From the NCBI GenBank assembly GCA_047967505.1, contig CM106538.1: DNA of 64,000 nt; one strand, given 5' to 3'. How positions within the stretch are numbered: position 1 is the first letter of the stretch; every line of letters begins with the position of its first letter. The notes below the pieces were generated by a model. The model was not told where the DNA came from, did not search any database, and worked only from the letters and a program-made list of their open reading frames with translations. The DNA comes from Dipteris shenzhenensis. Its lineage: Eukaryota > Polypodiophyta > Polypodiopsida > Gleicheniales. Below, in pieces: positions 53,647-64,000 of this stretch. The position numbers were made by a program, and so were the translations under genes.

Positions 53647-54527
53647 TTATTTCATGGCAGACTTTAGTCCCAGCTGATGCTTGTCTGCAGGAGATAGACC
53701 TACATCAACTAAGCAATACAGATCTCCCCGTCTCTGTTTTCCAAGTGGAATATTGAGTCTGCTCCATGCCCCCCACCCATTATAAGAACAAAGTTAGTAG
53801 CTGAAGAAGGAAAACTAAGATTACAGGACATGCATTTAGAGGCAGCTGTGAAATCATTGGCCTTACCTTCTTTCGTCTACTTGTGAATAGTCAATGTCTG
53901 CAAATATAGTCGCTTCTTTATGATCCGTCGTGGACAATATTTCCCCAAACTAGTCCATGACATTAATCGCCCATGTGAGAAGTTTTGGCACTACTCCTTA
54001 ATGCAATACATCAAGTCGCAAACATCTTTCTAATGACATTGCTAGAATGATATATCTATTCAATTGATCAATCAACAAATAGGAAATGAGGAAGGAAATA
54101 AAGACAAAATGCATACCGGCCCTACAACTGTAGAGTGACCCCATGCAACATACCCAGCAGTTGGATCTCTTGCTGGTGAGCAAGTAATCACATACAACTG
54201 CACAATTCTTAAAGTGTTAGTATGTAGAGTGCTTTCAAAATGGAGTATCCTATACCTAAGCTTTGAAGTTGCAAAAATGACTGCAGAACACGAACTACTG
54301 GCAGTCTCACCTGGTTATCAACCGCCCTGGAAATGTAAGAACCATCAGAACCAAAGGCAACCAAAGAAGCTAAAACTAGTGAGTTTTCCAAAACCAAATC
54401 AAGAATGATGTAGATTTCATCAGATATTCTAATAACATGCATTTTTACCTTGCCCTGGCTAACAGCTCCCAGTGAAGAGGCCCAGTAGTCATGTTGAAAG
54501 CTCCAGGATAACAGATCATGTGAGCAC
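53647..54527 (-). CDS. Omega-amidase (nitrilase family), C-terminal five exons
   Basis: Exons on the minus strand are 54527-54449, 54326-54311 (16 nt), 54197-54117, 53949-53867 and 53758-53647, all with GT-AG borders and matching phases. The product reads [87 protein letters not shown], then [20 protein letters not shown] and 16 more residues to TAA. This is the C-terminal half of plant omega-amidase (NIT2-like), which hydrolyses alpha-ketoglutaramate and alpha-ketosuccinamate. The Glu-Lys-Cys catalytic residues precede this part, and their exons are not visible upstream to 64000. Either a very long intron (more than 9 kb) follows the missing exons, or the gene is truncated. The visible exons carry no lesion. 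Confidence 0.88.
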
Positions 54528-55173
54528 CTGCCCAAAAATCCAAAGAATGCCTCAATATACCTATAGAGAAACATCCCAAGATCCAAAATTCCACTTCACC
54601 CACAGCCCTTCATATTCCTGTCCTCTGGTACAAAGTTCGACTGGCCCCTAATCAGATTGGATCACTCGGTGAAGAGATACAAAAGAGCTTTCCTACAATT
54701 ACTGGTTCCGTTAAGTGTATCCTTCCATACAACATTGAGTTCGATGGAATGTCTAGGAGAAGCCACGAACATGACTTAGAACAGATACTATGCAAAACAC
54801 ACAAAGACATCACCAGTTAACACACTTAGATGTACGGCAGGAATACAACATTGCTGCTGATGTCTTCTTACTTTGTAAAAACATTTGGACAATGTAACTG
54901 CATGAAAGACAGATTAGATCCAGCAAAAGAATGAGGTGTGATACACAAGGAGTCTAAAATCATTACTACAGACAGCACAGATAAAGTTGCAGTTCATGTT
55001 TGATCTCAACACAAAAAATACATGCCATGATATTGTCAGATGGCAGGTCGTGAAAGTCGACAGTTTCTAACAGACCAGCATTGTATGTCTTCAAATACAG
55101 TTCGAGTAAAAGGGAGCAAGAAAAGAACATGGATCTTGATATGTATACATGTGTATATGTATATGTAGAGATG
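54528..55173. other. Upstream of the omega-amidase exons, nothing recognised
   Basis: I looked for the nitrilase active-site exon (GICYDIRFPE-type) and found none. The sequence is unremarkable. Confidence 0.45.
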
Positions 55174-55197
55174 TACACACACACACACACACACATA

Positions 55198-55255
<58 letters not shown>

Positions 55256-55267
55256 TGTGTGTGTGCA
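55174..55267. repeat. (AC)n and (GT)n compound microsatellite
   Basis: An (AC)10-11 run is followed, after ATATACATGT, by about 30 GT units with one GCGC interruption. Being inverted, the two runs can pair with each other. Frames here encode only Thr/His or Cys/Val repeats. Confidence 0.95.
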
Positions 55268-58019
55268 ACATACATATCCTTGCTCATAAGATAAAAATGA
55301 TGTTGCAATTCATGAAAGGTGATCATATATTACATGAGCTCTTAGGCTCTCTTTCTTGGCAACAAGCCACTTGTCAATTTCTACATTACTTTCCTAATTA
55401 CATGCCACTAAGGGCAACTCTGGAGTCTTCGAAGCACTTGGTCACGCGAACCGCCTCCTAGACTCTTGTTAGGCTTTATTGCGCTTAGGAAAATAACTCT
55501 TCCTAGTACCTGCAACAATTAATTAAAGCGCACCACCATGGTACCCATTAATTGTTAGCGCTTTGCATGCAAATAACACACTGTGGACTAATTCTAGTCA
55601 CGGTGGGCATCCCCACTGAACACATGTGCACACATAACAGATATAAAAATGTATATTTATTCTCTGGTTGACCGAAGTCAACGCTCTTGATCCTAATTAA
55701 GGAGCTTTGACCAACGGTCGAGGCACCTTAATTATAGTCAAGTCTCTCCAACCGAAGTTGGCACAACTCTCCAACTGAAGTTGGCACATCTTGGTTAACC
55801 ACAGTTAACCTTCTTAGGTTTACTGCCCTTTTTACCCTCCCTTTGAGTCGAGTTTTCCTGCTGTTTGCTGCTCTCTCGTTGTTGCTTGTCTCATACTTCC
55901 GTTCATAGTTGTTGCTCTGTACCTGTGAATTACTCTGAAACATACAACGGGTCAGGATGACCCTGTTCATGCCTCGCACGTGGCACAGTTGGTCTTTGAG
56001 TGATGCATGAGGGATTTGAAGATACAAGGATTGGAAGGATCCTGTCCCTACAGTAGGCATCATGGTAAAGGTTGATGAGATTGTGGATCCATTAGGATAT
56101 ATGCCAAAAATGCAATTATCACAGGATGCCAGTTGCAACCAACGTCAGGAATTGGCTGACGCGAAAAATGGGAGGATGCTTTGTTCAAAAGATACACTAT
56201 GCAGCTAGGGGGTTTTGGAAGTAATTATGACACATGAACAGCATAAGCAAATGCTTTTGGAGCACTCTCTTCTCTTTTATGGGCAGAAGATGGTACATGT
56301 TTTAGACGATCTTTTTACGAGCACAAGCATTGCTTTTCTTCAATCAACTAATCATAAATTGTTGCCAAGGCAACCCAATTGTCGCTTCACACTTGTCATC
56401 ACAACAAGTACCTTCTTCCAAAGGTTATAAAGCACCCCCCCATGAGAGGATTTTCCCAACACTCCTCTAGGGAGGATTACCACGATTCCAATGACTGCGT
56501 TAGAGCGAGGCGGTGGTTCGAGCGAGGACTTTTGTAAATTTTGACATTCTACTATGATTGTTTATGTTCAAAAGTAGCATGCACTGCTTACTTTTACGGT
56601 TGTTGTCCTACCCATGGTATTGAGTGATTGGTTATCTTACATAAAAACAACAATTTTAAAAAGTAATGTTTGGCGATGCTTTTTCAAGAGTCAAGGAAGG
56701 ACGGGTGGAAGAAAGTACAAGACAATTTTTTCATCTGCCATTGCCATTTTCAAGGCAAAAAATTTTAGGAGGAGAAGCCTTTCAAGAGACCGCGATATCG
56801 CGGCCTTCTGGAAGGCTACTCTTGCCAATCTTATTGTGGCCATAACTTGGGCGACAGGACTTCGAATATGGTCATGTTTGATATCGTGGCCTCCAGGAAG
56901 GCTCCTCCTGCCAATTTTATTTTGGCCATAACTTAGGCAACAAGACTTCGAATATGGTCATGTTTGTAGTCAAAACGATTTGAATGGAGCCATTTCTCAT
57001 GTTAGTGTGTCAAAATTCTACAACTTTTAGAAAGTTTTGTACTTATCTTTGTTTCATCAGAGCTAGACCTTATCAAACTCTATATTTTCTTCTTATGACC
57101 ATGGATTTTTCTCATATAGAGTTTGTGGGTCCTTGGTTTCCTCCCTCCATCCTAGAGGTGTATGGTCATATGAAGGTGATCCATATTTAGTTAGCATCAT
57201 GGTCACAAGGTAATCAATAATTTATAAGCTCCATAGTTTAAACATTTTACTCATGTGATCATTTTGTGTACAAAATGGATTCAATCATATGGGTAGCATA
57301 AAAATCGATGAGCTACAAATAGTTGTTTGTGGCGGATTTTACTAGGAGGAGCTTTGTTTGTATGTAGCTCCACATATAGAAAAAACCCTTCAACTCATGT
57401 GCTACCTTACATAATTTTGACCGACCTTCCCCAAGTGTAGACATTGTAGCATTTTCCCTTTTGTATCCATTGAAAGATTGCTAGCTTGCATGCATTTAAG
57501 ATATATCCAATAAGAAATTTTCTCTTTGTATGTTGCCAAGAATTTTTCCTTTAATATTCATTGAATGATTGCTCACTTGCATGGATTTATGATTTATCCA
57601 ATAATAGTTTTTATCTTTGTAAGTTGCCAAGAATCATACAAAAAATAAGTTAAAACAATCTCTAAATAGTGTCATGCAGATTCAACAATTTTTAGTAAAA
57701 ATTGATTGCTACTATAGTTTTAGACAAAGTTCCTTATGAGCATGGCTCGAACTGTAGGCTCGCTTGAATGCAGTCGCTCGATGTTTCGACTTACTCTCCT
57801 CTGGGGGAATGCGAGAGAAATTGGAGAGTACATGCCTTAGTGCCTCAAAGAGGAGAAACAAGCTCTCTAATGCTCAGATAGAGAGACTTATTTTGTAGAA
57901 ATAACTTGTGTGCATCATGCACAAGTTTCAAAACCTTGCAGGTCCCATGCATGTAATATACTCTATAATATGTTTGAAATTTGAATCATAACACTTGGCA
58001 AGCCACTAGGACCCTGGTC
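55268..58019. other. Intergenic with small tandem duplications
   Basis: Duplications include AACT.TCCAAC.GAAGTTGGCAC at 55738-55790 (about 30-bp step), GATATCG.GGCCT at 56794 and 56880 (86-bp step, with TTCGAATATGGTCATGTTTG), and TTGAA.GATTGCT near 57470 and 57564. The 136-codon minus frame 56138-55728 has no recognised domain. Confidence 0.5.
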
Positions 58020-58525
58020 TACCATCCTATAGGTATTGATTTTATCTATGTTTGCAAACCAATCCTGATATGATTGATGTCTTCAAAACTCCCAACTATT
58101 GATCGCACGATGCAAGAGTTGTAGACTAGGGCAAGCAATGGAAGCTCAGGAAATGAAGTGCTGGAGTCAAATACGGACTGCTGTAATGAATTGCTGCAAT
58201 GCTGAAATGAGTACAAAGTACACCCTATATGATGACACCTTAGGACAGGGAGTCCTAGTAGTACTAACTGTACTAAATTGTACATGACCTAACTGTACCA
58301 AGTGTTCTAACTACCTACAAGGCACATACCAAGGAATGGATGGCACCTATAGATAGCCCATAGAATGGTCTACAAACCCGCCTCCATGGCATGGGCTGAA
58401 GTATCCTGGACATGTCTCTGAATACCTAAAGAACTAATGTCATGGTTGCACATGTTCATCCTGCAGGCATATAGCAACCTATGACTGTACAAAGCATAAC
58501 ACATCAAGTTACAAAAGGACTAAGT
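58020..58525 (-). other. Downstream flank of copia element D, possible LTR
   Basis: On the minus strand this follows the end of RNase H. It contains repeated short words (GTACAGTTAG, TAGTAC) and CAGCA-rich sequence but no defined LTR ends. Confidence 0.3.
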
Positions 58526-59331
58526 TCAAAGCTTTCTTAGAAGAGCCATCGTAAAAAGACCTGGCAAGTTGTCTTCTGTGAGAACATAAGACAACTCAAT
58601 GTCACCTGCTAATAATTTCTCTATGACATAGTGATAGTGAACTTCAATATGCTTTGAGCCGACATGGAAAACTGGATTCCGTGCAATTGCCAAAGCACTC
58701 TGATTATCAGTGAAGATGACAGTAGGAGCAGTCTGACATACATGAAGATCTACAAGCAACTCCCGGAGCCAAACACACTCCACAGTAGCTGTAAAAGCTG
58801 CTCTATACTCAGCCTCACAACTAGAAGTAGCGACTGTAATTTGCATCTTGTGGAGCCAAGAGATGCATGAAGTATCAAGCATGAAACAGTTGCCACTATG
58901 TGACACGGATGTCGGAACAGTCATTCCAATCACTATCAACGAATCCATGCATGACAATTGAAGAATTGGCCTCATAGATAAGGCCCAAATGATGAGTGCC
59001 TTTGACATACTTGAAGACACGCTTCACGACCTACCAATGGTGTGTAGAGGAGCTATGCATATATCTTCTCAACTGTGAGACAGCATACTGAAGATCCGAT
59101 CTGCTATGGCAATAAGTAAATCAAACAACCAACTGCCTGCTGGTAGAGATTGACATCACATGCACCACCGCCATCCTCAAATGAGAAATGAAAACCAGGC
59201 TCTAATGGTGTGGATACTGGCTTGATATCCTCAAACTGAAAACGTTGCAAAAGCTGTCCAATGTACTTGGATTGTGACATCAAAATACCCACCTCACTGC
59301 TAGCAAATTGAATGCCCTGATAATAATGCAA
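58526..59331 (-). pseudogene. Copia element D: end of RT and RNase H
   Basis: Frame 59331-59104 encodes YYQGIQFASSEVGILMSQSK, YIGQLLQRF and PVSTPLEPG, the end of RT. Frame 59020-58526 encodes RNase H: SSCEAEYRAAFTATVECVWL with the catalytic Glu, FTDNQSALAIARNPVFHVGS and KHIEVHYHYVIEKLLAGDIE. The two frames are joined by decayed sequence with stops. It ends ...LFTMALLRKL, close to the usual end of pol. Confidence 0.85.
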
Positions 59332-59530
59332 AGACCAAGATCAGACATAGCAAATGCCTTCTGCAAGTCAAGCTTAAAAGCTGCAATTGTCCCAGTCACA
59401 AGCATGTCATCCACATAGAGTAGTAAAATCAGTAAATCTGTCCAACTCTTACGGATGTAAAGGATAGCCTCTGTAGGGCTATTCTAAAATATAAGACTTA
59501 ACAAATGAGCATGTATCCTAGAATACCAAG
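59332..59530 (-). pseudogene. Copia element D: RT catalytic segment
   Basis: The minus strand reads ILLLYVDDMLVTG around 59425-59390, with YVDD at 59416-59405. Upstream the sequence jumps directly to the pre-integrase domain near 59530, so the integrase core and N-terminal RT are deleted. An indel near 59331 changes frame. Confidence 0.82.
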
Positions 59531-59537
59531 CCCAGGT

Positions 59538-60060
59538 TTATGTAACTTTCACCAAAGCTTCAAAGTTGAGGTGTCCAAACCTCTCATGCCATGAATGAGT
59601 ATCTGCCATGGTAGAAGCATCAACAACATAAGCATCTGCATCTGCAAGCCCATCATCAAATTTGTAGAGTCCTCTAGTCAATGTGCGAGTTAACCCCATA
59701 GTAAAGGCATGTGTAGCATCATAGACTGCACACCTACCTAACACCATCAAAGAGAACCTGATATCCACAAGTGTCGATGGCTGAAATGGATATGAGCTTT
59801 CTGCAAATGCCTGGTACATAAGGTACATTGTCTAGAGTGACTAGACCACCAAATACAAAAGTAATGGCAACTTGCCCAATGCCTTTTACTAAATAAGATG
59901 CATTATTGGCACATGTAACGGTCCCCCCCCTTTGGTGCATTTGCAAGTGAGCTGGATTAACTTCCTGCAAGAAGTGATGGCTTGCTAGCACCACTATCAA
60001 AGAACCAGGCATCAGAAACATCAAAAACTGTCATGCAGGCATCATGAATGTCAGCAGTGT
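59538..60060 (-). pseudogene. Copia element D: protease and pre-integrase domain
   Basis: Minus-strand translation shows a protease with WFFDSGA (active site D-S-G) near 60015-59995. NNASYLVKGIGQVAITFVFG and LDNVPYVPGICRKLISISAI follow, then the pre-integrase start HSWHERFGHLNFEALVKVT. Two frames are needed (60024-59734 and 59828-59538). Gag is not visible upstream because LINE sequence begins near 60150. Confidence 0.82.
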
Positions 60061-60162
60061 ACTGCCAACTAACAAGAAAATCCCAATGCTGATCATGTGC
60101 AAAATTAGCTGACTAAGTCGATCATCTCGACTAGGAGTACCAGAAACTGCAAGACCAGACTA

Positions 60163-61139
60163 CTACTCCTCCATTTCAGATAAGAGCGACTCTCCGTCTG
60201 AGGGCCTGACTCTGGAGCTCTTGATTGATGAGTTGGATCCTCTCAGCCACCAAACCCGCCCAACCCTTGGGTCTACTCTCGGGCTGCCCCAGAGATTGGC
60301 TATCAACTGTTGAACGTCCGCCTCTTGGAAAAGAACATCTGAAATATGAACCCCTTTTTGGGGGAGTCTACGGTGGGGCTGCTCTAAGTGCAGGATGGCT
60401 GGATAATGGTCGGACATAGTGGTGCTTGCTAAAATACCAGTGGAGCCACCGCATAGTAAAGCCCAATCCCGATGTAGAATCTATCCAGACGCTCTAGTAG
60501 TCCATCCTATCTCCGCTGGCCAAAGGAGAACCGCAGGCTACCTGGGGTCCTAGAAAACTCAGACTCTCGCCACGGGTCCCTGCCATGGATCGCAAAGATG
60601 AACTGCTACCATGTACTCCTCTCCCCTACGGGCGTCTCTACAAAAGAGGCTCCTCCATGCTTATCCGCCAAGAACTCAAGATTATTGAAGTCCCCTCCAA
60701 CAATTCATGAGTCCACCTCTGGGAGGCAATCTGTGAGTTGTCACCAGAAAGCCGGGCGGTGTTGTCTGCATGCGGGTGTGTACACGCTCAAGACACCAAT
60801 CTGAGTCTCCTCTACCTGAAGGCCCATCTACACTGCGTGGCTTGGAATGAGTCCGCCCTGTGCAAAAATGTATGGGGCTACCGCCTAGGATGCTCAGATG
60901 CAGACCCCTCCGCTCTTGGCCATTGTTGGGGACCAAACCTTTGAGCCCCTCCCAGGGAGAAGATGGTGACGGCATGTGATGTCTGCTGCGGAGAGAATGT
61001 GCTCCTGGATCAAGAGAAAGTCCACTGGTCCACTTACTAGAGCCTGTTGCAAATCCTAACGGAGAATCAAGTGCTGCGGCTGATTGTGCACACGGTCATG
61101 AAGGCGATGCACATTCCAACTCACTACGGTCAAACTCAT
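60163..61139 (-). pseudogene. LINE endonuclease fragment
   Basis: The minus strand from 61139 reads MSLTVVSWNVHRLHDR and later VSGPVDFLLIQEHIL, matching the start of the apurinic endonuclease domain of plant LINEs (SWN and QE motifs). It passes through several frames and ends SDHYPAILHL near 60405, the conserved SDH motif. About 80 more residues follow to 60163. No reverse transcriptase is present. The family endonuclease nicks target DNA for target-primed reverse transcription. Confidence 0.75.
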
Positions 61140-62262
61140 GGTGAAGGGGCGGCATTGAACAAGGCTCGCCTATGATAAAGAGTAATCTTTATTAGAATTG
61201 ACTTCGGTCAAAGAATGGTGAAGTTGGTTAACCAGGAATAAGTTTTATTGTTTCACTTTTGCCCTGCATTGGTAAAAAGAGAACTCTGGGGATGCCCACA
61301 AGGGACTAGAAATAGTCCAAGAACTAGGAATGCATGCATTTTGCTAACCTCTAATGGGTTAAAGTATTGGAACTTGTTTGCGCAATGTGTAGGACCCAAG
61401 AGAGTGCAAAAAGGACTCAAGATTGGGGAGAAAAGCACAAAAAGCAGGTCCCACAAGGCTCTTAAGCAAGGACAAGGGGGCACCTCTTTAAAAGAGGGCC
61501 CACAAGACTAAAAAGGCACCTAAAGCCTCCAATTAAGGAAGAAAAGTCTAAAAGCTGAGCATTTATGAAAAAGTAGCTTTTAGAAAGCATGCCCTAGCTT
61601 TTTGCTAGGCTCAATCTATAAAAGAAAGGCTTTTGGCCTCCTAGATGTATTCAAGATTGTACTCAGTTTTATGCTCTTTCAAGAGCCAGTTGTACAAATA
61701 TTATTCTATTGTAATAAAGACCTTCGAGGGGTTCTAGCCCTTATTTATGGGCCCTAGTGCTGTGTTTTGCTCCTTACCCTTCTCTCCCAGCACTCTATCT
61801 AATTGGCAATTCAACTTCCACAGCTCTAGCACGTGTCGCGAGAAGGGTACGGATTTTCTAGCGCCAGGTTACACATACTACGGTCACACAGTCACTGCTA
61901 TCTTCGAGAAGTAGGATGACCTACTTGCTAGAACAAAAATAGGAAGTGGTAAACTGCGGTCACTGCCACATGATTCTGATGGTACTTGATGCTAAACTGG
62001 TTGATTCACTTTCGATGATATTCTTGTGAATATGTATGGTTTGGATTGTGAACTTGTGTGATATATTCCTAATATACCACGGATTATGGATGGTTTCTTT
62101 CCTGCCAAGACTCTTTTAGAGCTACCAGGATAGATCTGGATAGTCTGCCGTAAGACAAAGTGGGTAAATAATTGAAAGGAACAGGTGTGAAAAGTATGCA
62201 TGGGATGTTTGTCTGCATGCATGAAGTGTTTTTGTGTGTACTCATGATGTACCAATAGTTGT
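61140..62262 (+). other. Non-coding; LTR-like promoter/terminator block at 61387-61792
   Basis: Sequence starting TGTGTAGGACCC near 61385 includes TATAAAAG (61617) and, about 95 bp downstream, AATAAAG (61713), and ends in CCCTTCTCTCCCAGCA near 61793. That TATA-to-poly(A) spacing is typical of an LTR. No primer site or second copy confirms it. The remainder holds no gene. Confidence 0.3.
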
Positions 62263-62480
62263 GGGTCTTGAGGGATGGCCATATGAAATTGGGTAGTACA
62301 TCGAGAGAAACATATATGGGTCCTGCGAGATGGCCATATGAAAAAAAAAGGTGCACACTAACTGTATGTCTACATGTATTGAGTGCTTGTGTATGCTCAT
62401 AATGTACCTCGTGCTTTGGGTCCTACAGGATGTCCATGAGAGGATAAATCATCTATGTGGGTCCTATGGGATGGCCATAC
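62263..62480. repeat. Repeated GGGTCCT.YGRGATGGCCATA motif
   Basis: Four copies of GGGTCCTGCGAGATGGCCAT, or variants, start near 62263, 62318, 62418 and 62459. Spacing is irregular (41-100 bp). Confidence 0.6.
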
Positions 62481-62659
62481 AAAGCTTCCTGTCTGTCTGA
62501 GCATGTATGTCTACCGTTTGTGGAATGATGGCTGGTCGTGTTTTTGACTAACTGAGGCTATAAGCTTCCACTTGGTTTGAAACTTTTGCTGCAGGTTCTG
62601 ATGGAACAAAGCGTAAAGTTCGGTGCAAACGGGGACCTTTGCAATTTTTCAAGAGGGGC

Positions 62660-63529
62660 TGTCACCGGGGACATGAATTTCTAAGCTTTAGGAATTTACG
62701 GCGACTACCCTAGCCTCCAACTGATTAAAACGGTTCAAAGGACACTTCAGTGCAGTTAATTCCATGGGCCAAGGCAAGGGACTGAAGGTTAGAGAGGGGT
62801 AAAAATCCCTTTCGCTAAAAATAGCTCCAGGAGCCACGTTTGGCTAGCAGGCTTGGAAAGCAAGCAGTAAAGTAGAAATTTGCTTTCAGGGCTGTTTTCG
62901 GGACCACAGAAGAACAGGGAGAGGCAAGTCCTAGGCTGGGAAAGTGCTCTAGAGCTATTCTATTACATCACTTTGCTGATTTTTGACTACCTGGACAATC
63001 CGTGGGCTGCCAGAAGTTTGTGCTAGGAGCCTCCAGATCAGTTCGTTTTCGCTGCATGCCTACTGTTCATGCCTTCCCAGAGGCCCAAATCTAATTCACA
63101 CTTCTTCTAGGAGCTTTCTAGGCCAGATGCCTATCAAAATTGCACTTTTCCAGGCAGTTTGGAGCTTCCAAGCAATTCGATCTGCTTCCAGACTTGGCGA
63201 TTCTGTTCCAACAAGTCTTCCAGGGTTGCTGTTGCTAATTTTCATATGCTAGGGTGATAGAGATCTTGCCAGGGAATTTCGTTTTTTCTTGCTGGCTGTT
63301 TTTCCCAAGGTTTTAAGAGCTTTCCTGTCGGTTGATTGCTTTCGGGGGGCTTTCCTGCTGCCTTAGAACCTTTAGATCCTTTTGCTTTGCGCAGCTGGCC
63401 TTTTTGTTTGCCAGGAAGAGTGAGGTGTGGTTGTTTTGCTGGCTTCTGTCTTGCTAGGGCTCCCTTGACGGGTATTCAAAGCGACCCAAGGCAGATAGGG
63501 CTGATGCTCCTGCCAAGACTCCCCTAGTG
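62660..63529 (+). repeat. Possible 5' LTR of copia element E
   Basis: TGTCACCGGGGACA follows AAGAGGGGC, and about 870 bp later comes GGTATCAGAGCTGCC, an initiator-Met primer site. The internal sequence is rich in CTTTCC and CCAG words. Neither border is confirmed and the right end does not show CA. The start could instead be an internal feature. Confidence 0.35.
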
Positions 63530-63543
63530 GGTATCAGAGCTGC
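63530..63543 (+). other. Copia element E primer binding site (tRNA-iMet)
   Basis: GGGTATCAGAGCTG differs from TGGTATCAGAGC only in the first base. It lies upstream of a gag zinc knuckle on the same strand. Confidence 0.65.
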
Positions 63544-63907
63544 CAGGTTAGAACCCTCAGCCAGATTCGGATGAAGGGCCGCTATGGAATGTTGCACTGG
63601 ACTAGGATGCCTTTTCAGTGATTGCAGAGCATGACAGAAGTGCGTGTGATCAGATTATTCAGTTGGCTATGTGTGGACTGATGCACTGCAGTGCGATTCT
63701 TGTACTTGCATGACTTTCTGAATAAAAGATAAAGAAATACCGAAAGGGGCGCTAAGTTTAGGGCCAATCTGATGTGCGGTGCAACACGGGGGTGATCTAG
63801 ATGTCGGGTGTTGTGTTCTAAGTTGATTATGCTTGCTGTGGAAAGTTCTAAGTGGCTGTAAATTGAGTATTTGCTGGCTGTTATCTGTTCACTGCCCTTT
63901 GGGAATT

Positions 63908-64000
63908 GTGAAGGTGCATCTACTTTTGGGGAGGAGAAGAAGAAAAAGAGATGTAACTATTGCAGGAAACTTGGGCATGATATCACTGAGTGCAGGAAGA
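63908..64000 (+). CDS. Copia element E gag zinc knuckle (runs off the window)
   Basis: The frame reads GASTFGEEKKKKRCNYCRKL, then GHDITECRK, with a CX2CX4HX4C knuckle starting at 63952. It lies only about 410 bp after the primer site, whereas an intact copia gag needs about 800 bp before the knuckle. The capsid part is therefore deleted or highly decayed. Confidence 0.7.
   Translation, partial: MKVHLLLGRRRRKRDVTIAGNLGMISLSAGR

Overview
This is nuclear DNA of a land plant. It has plant-type LTR retrotransposons primed by initiator tRNA-Met (Ty1/copia) or tRNA-Asp (Ty3/gypsy), a plant Helitron, and spliced genes with GT-AG introns for two plant housekeeping-type proteins (a PAR1 protein and an omega-amidase). 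The transposon load, very low gene density, nested insertions and abundant microsatellites suggest a large genome such as a fern, lycophyte or gymnosperm. That placement is inference; no species is identifiable by eye.

Layout. 1-1761: 3' part of an RT-deleted copia element with its 3' LTR. 1759-4422 (minus): a two-exon protein-coding gene of about 808 codons with a GQH motif like that of the ParB/sulfiredoxin superfamily. 4605-11310: a 6.7-kb tandem array built from about 390-bp, 207-bp and 115-bp modules that share a dyad TGGCA-N4-TGCCA; the same dyad lies in the intron of the neighbouring gene. 11311-19774 (minus): a 3'-truncated, frameshifted Ty3/gypsy element with gag, protease, RT, RNase H, the start of integrase, a 3-kb low-complexity leader and a tRNA-Asp primer site, with LTR sequence from 19778. 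20496-33186 (minus): a degenerate Helitron gene split in two by nested insertions. An older copia element (A, 22173-32797, plus strand) carries a nearly intact young copia element (B, 23792-29276, apparently identical 298-bp LTRs, CATGT target duplication) and a hAT-like MITE (30940-31184).

33187-38990: decayed sequence with a long hairpin, short tandem duplications, a decayed copia gag with an LTR on the minus strand, and CT repeats. 39509-40222 (minus): an intact-looking three-exon PAR1 gene, the best host gene in the window. 40827-41073: a second copy of the MITE, inverted. 41074-53640: AT-rich intergenic sequence with fold-back elements (46127-46967), microsatellites and retroelement remnants. 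53647-54527 (minus): the last five visible exons of an omega-amidase (nitrilase family), with no upstream exons visible. 55170-64000: microsatellite, small duplications, a decayed copia element (58526-60060, minus), a LINE endonuclease fragment (60163-61139, minus) and the 5' end of another copia element running off the right edge.

Most of the window is transposon biology. Host functions are limited to PAR1, the omega-amidase fragment and possibly the GQH-motif gene. The most interesting unexplained association is that gene beside an array of dyad-symmetric sites.
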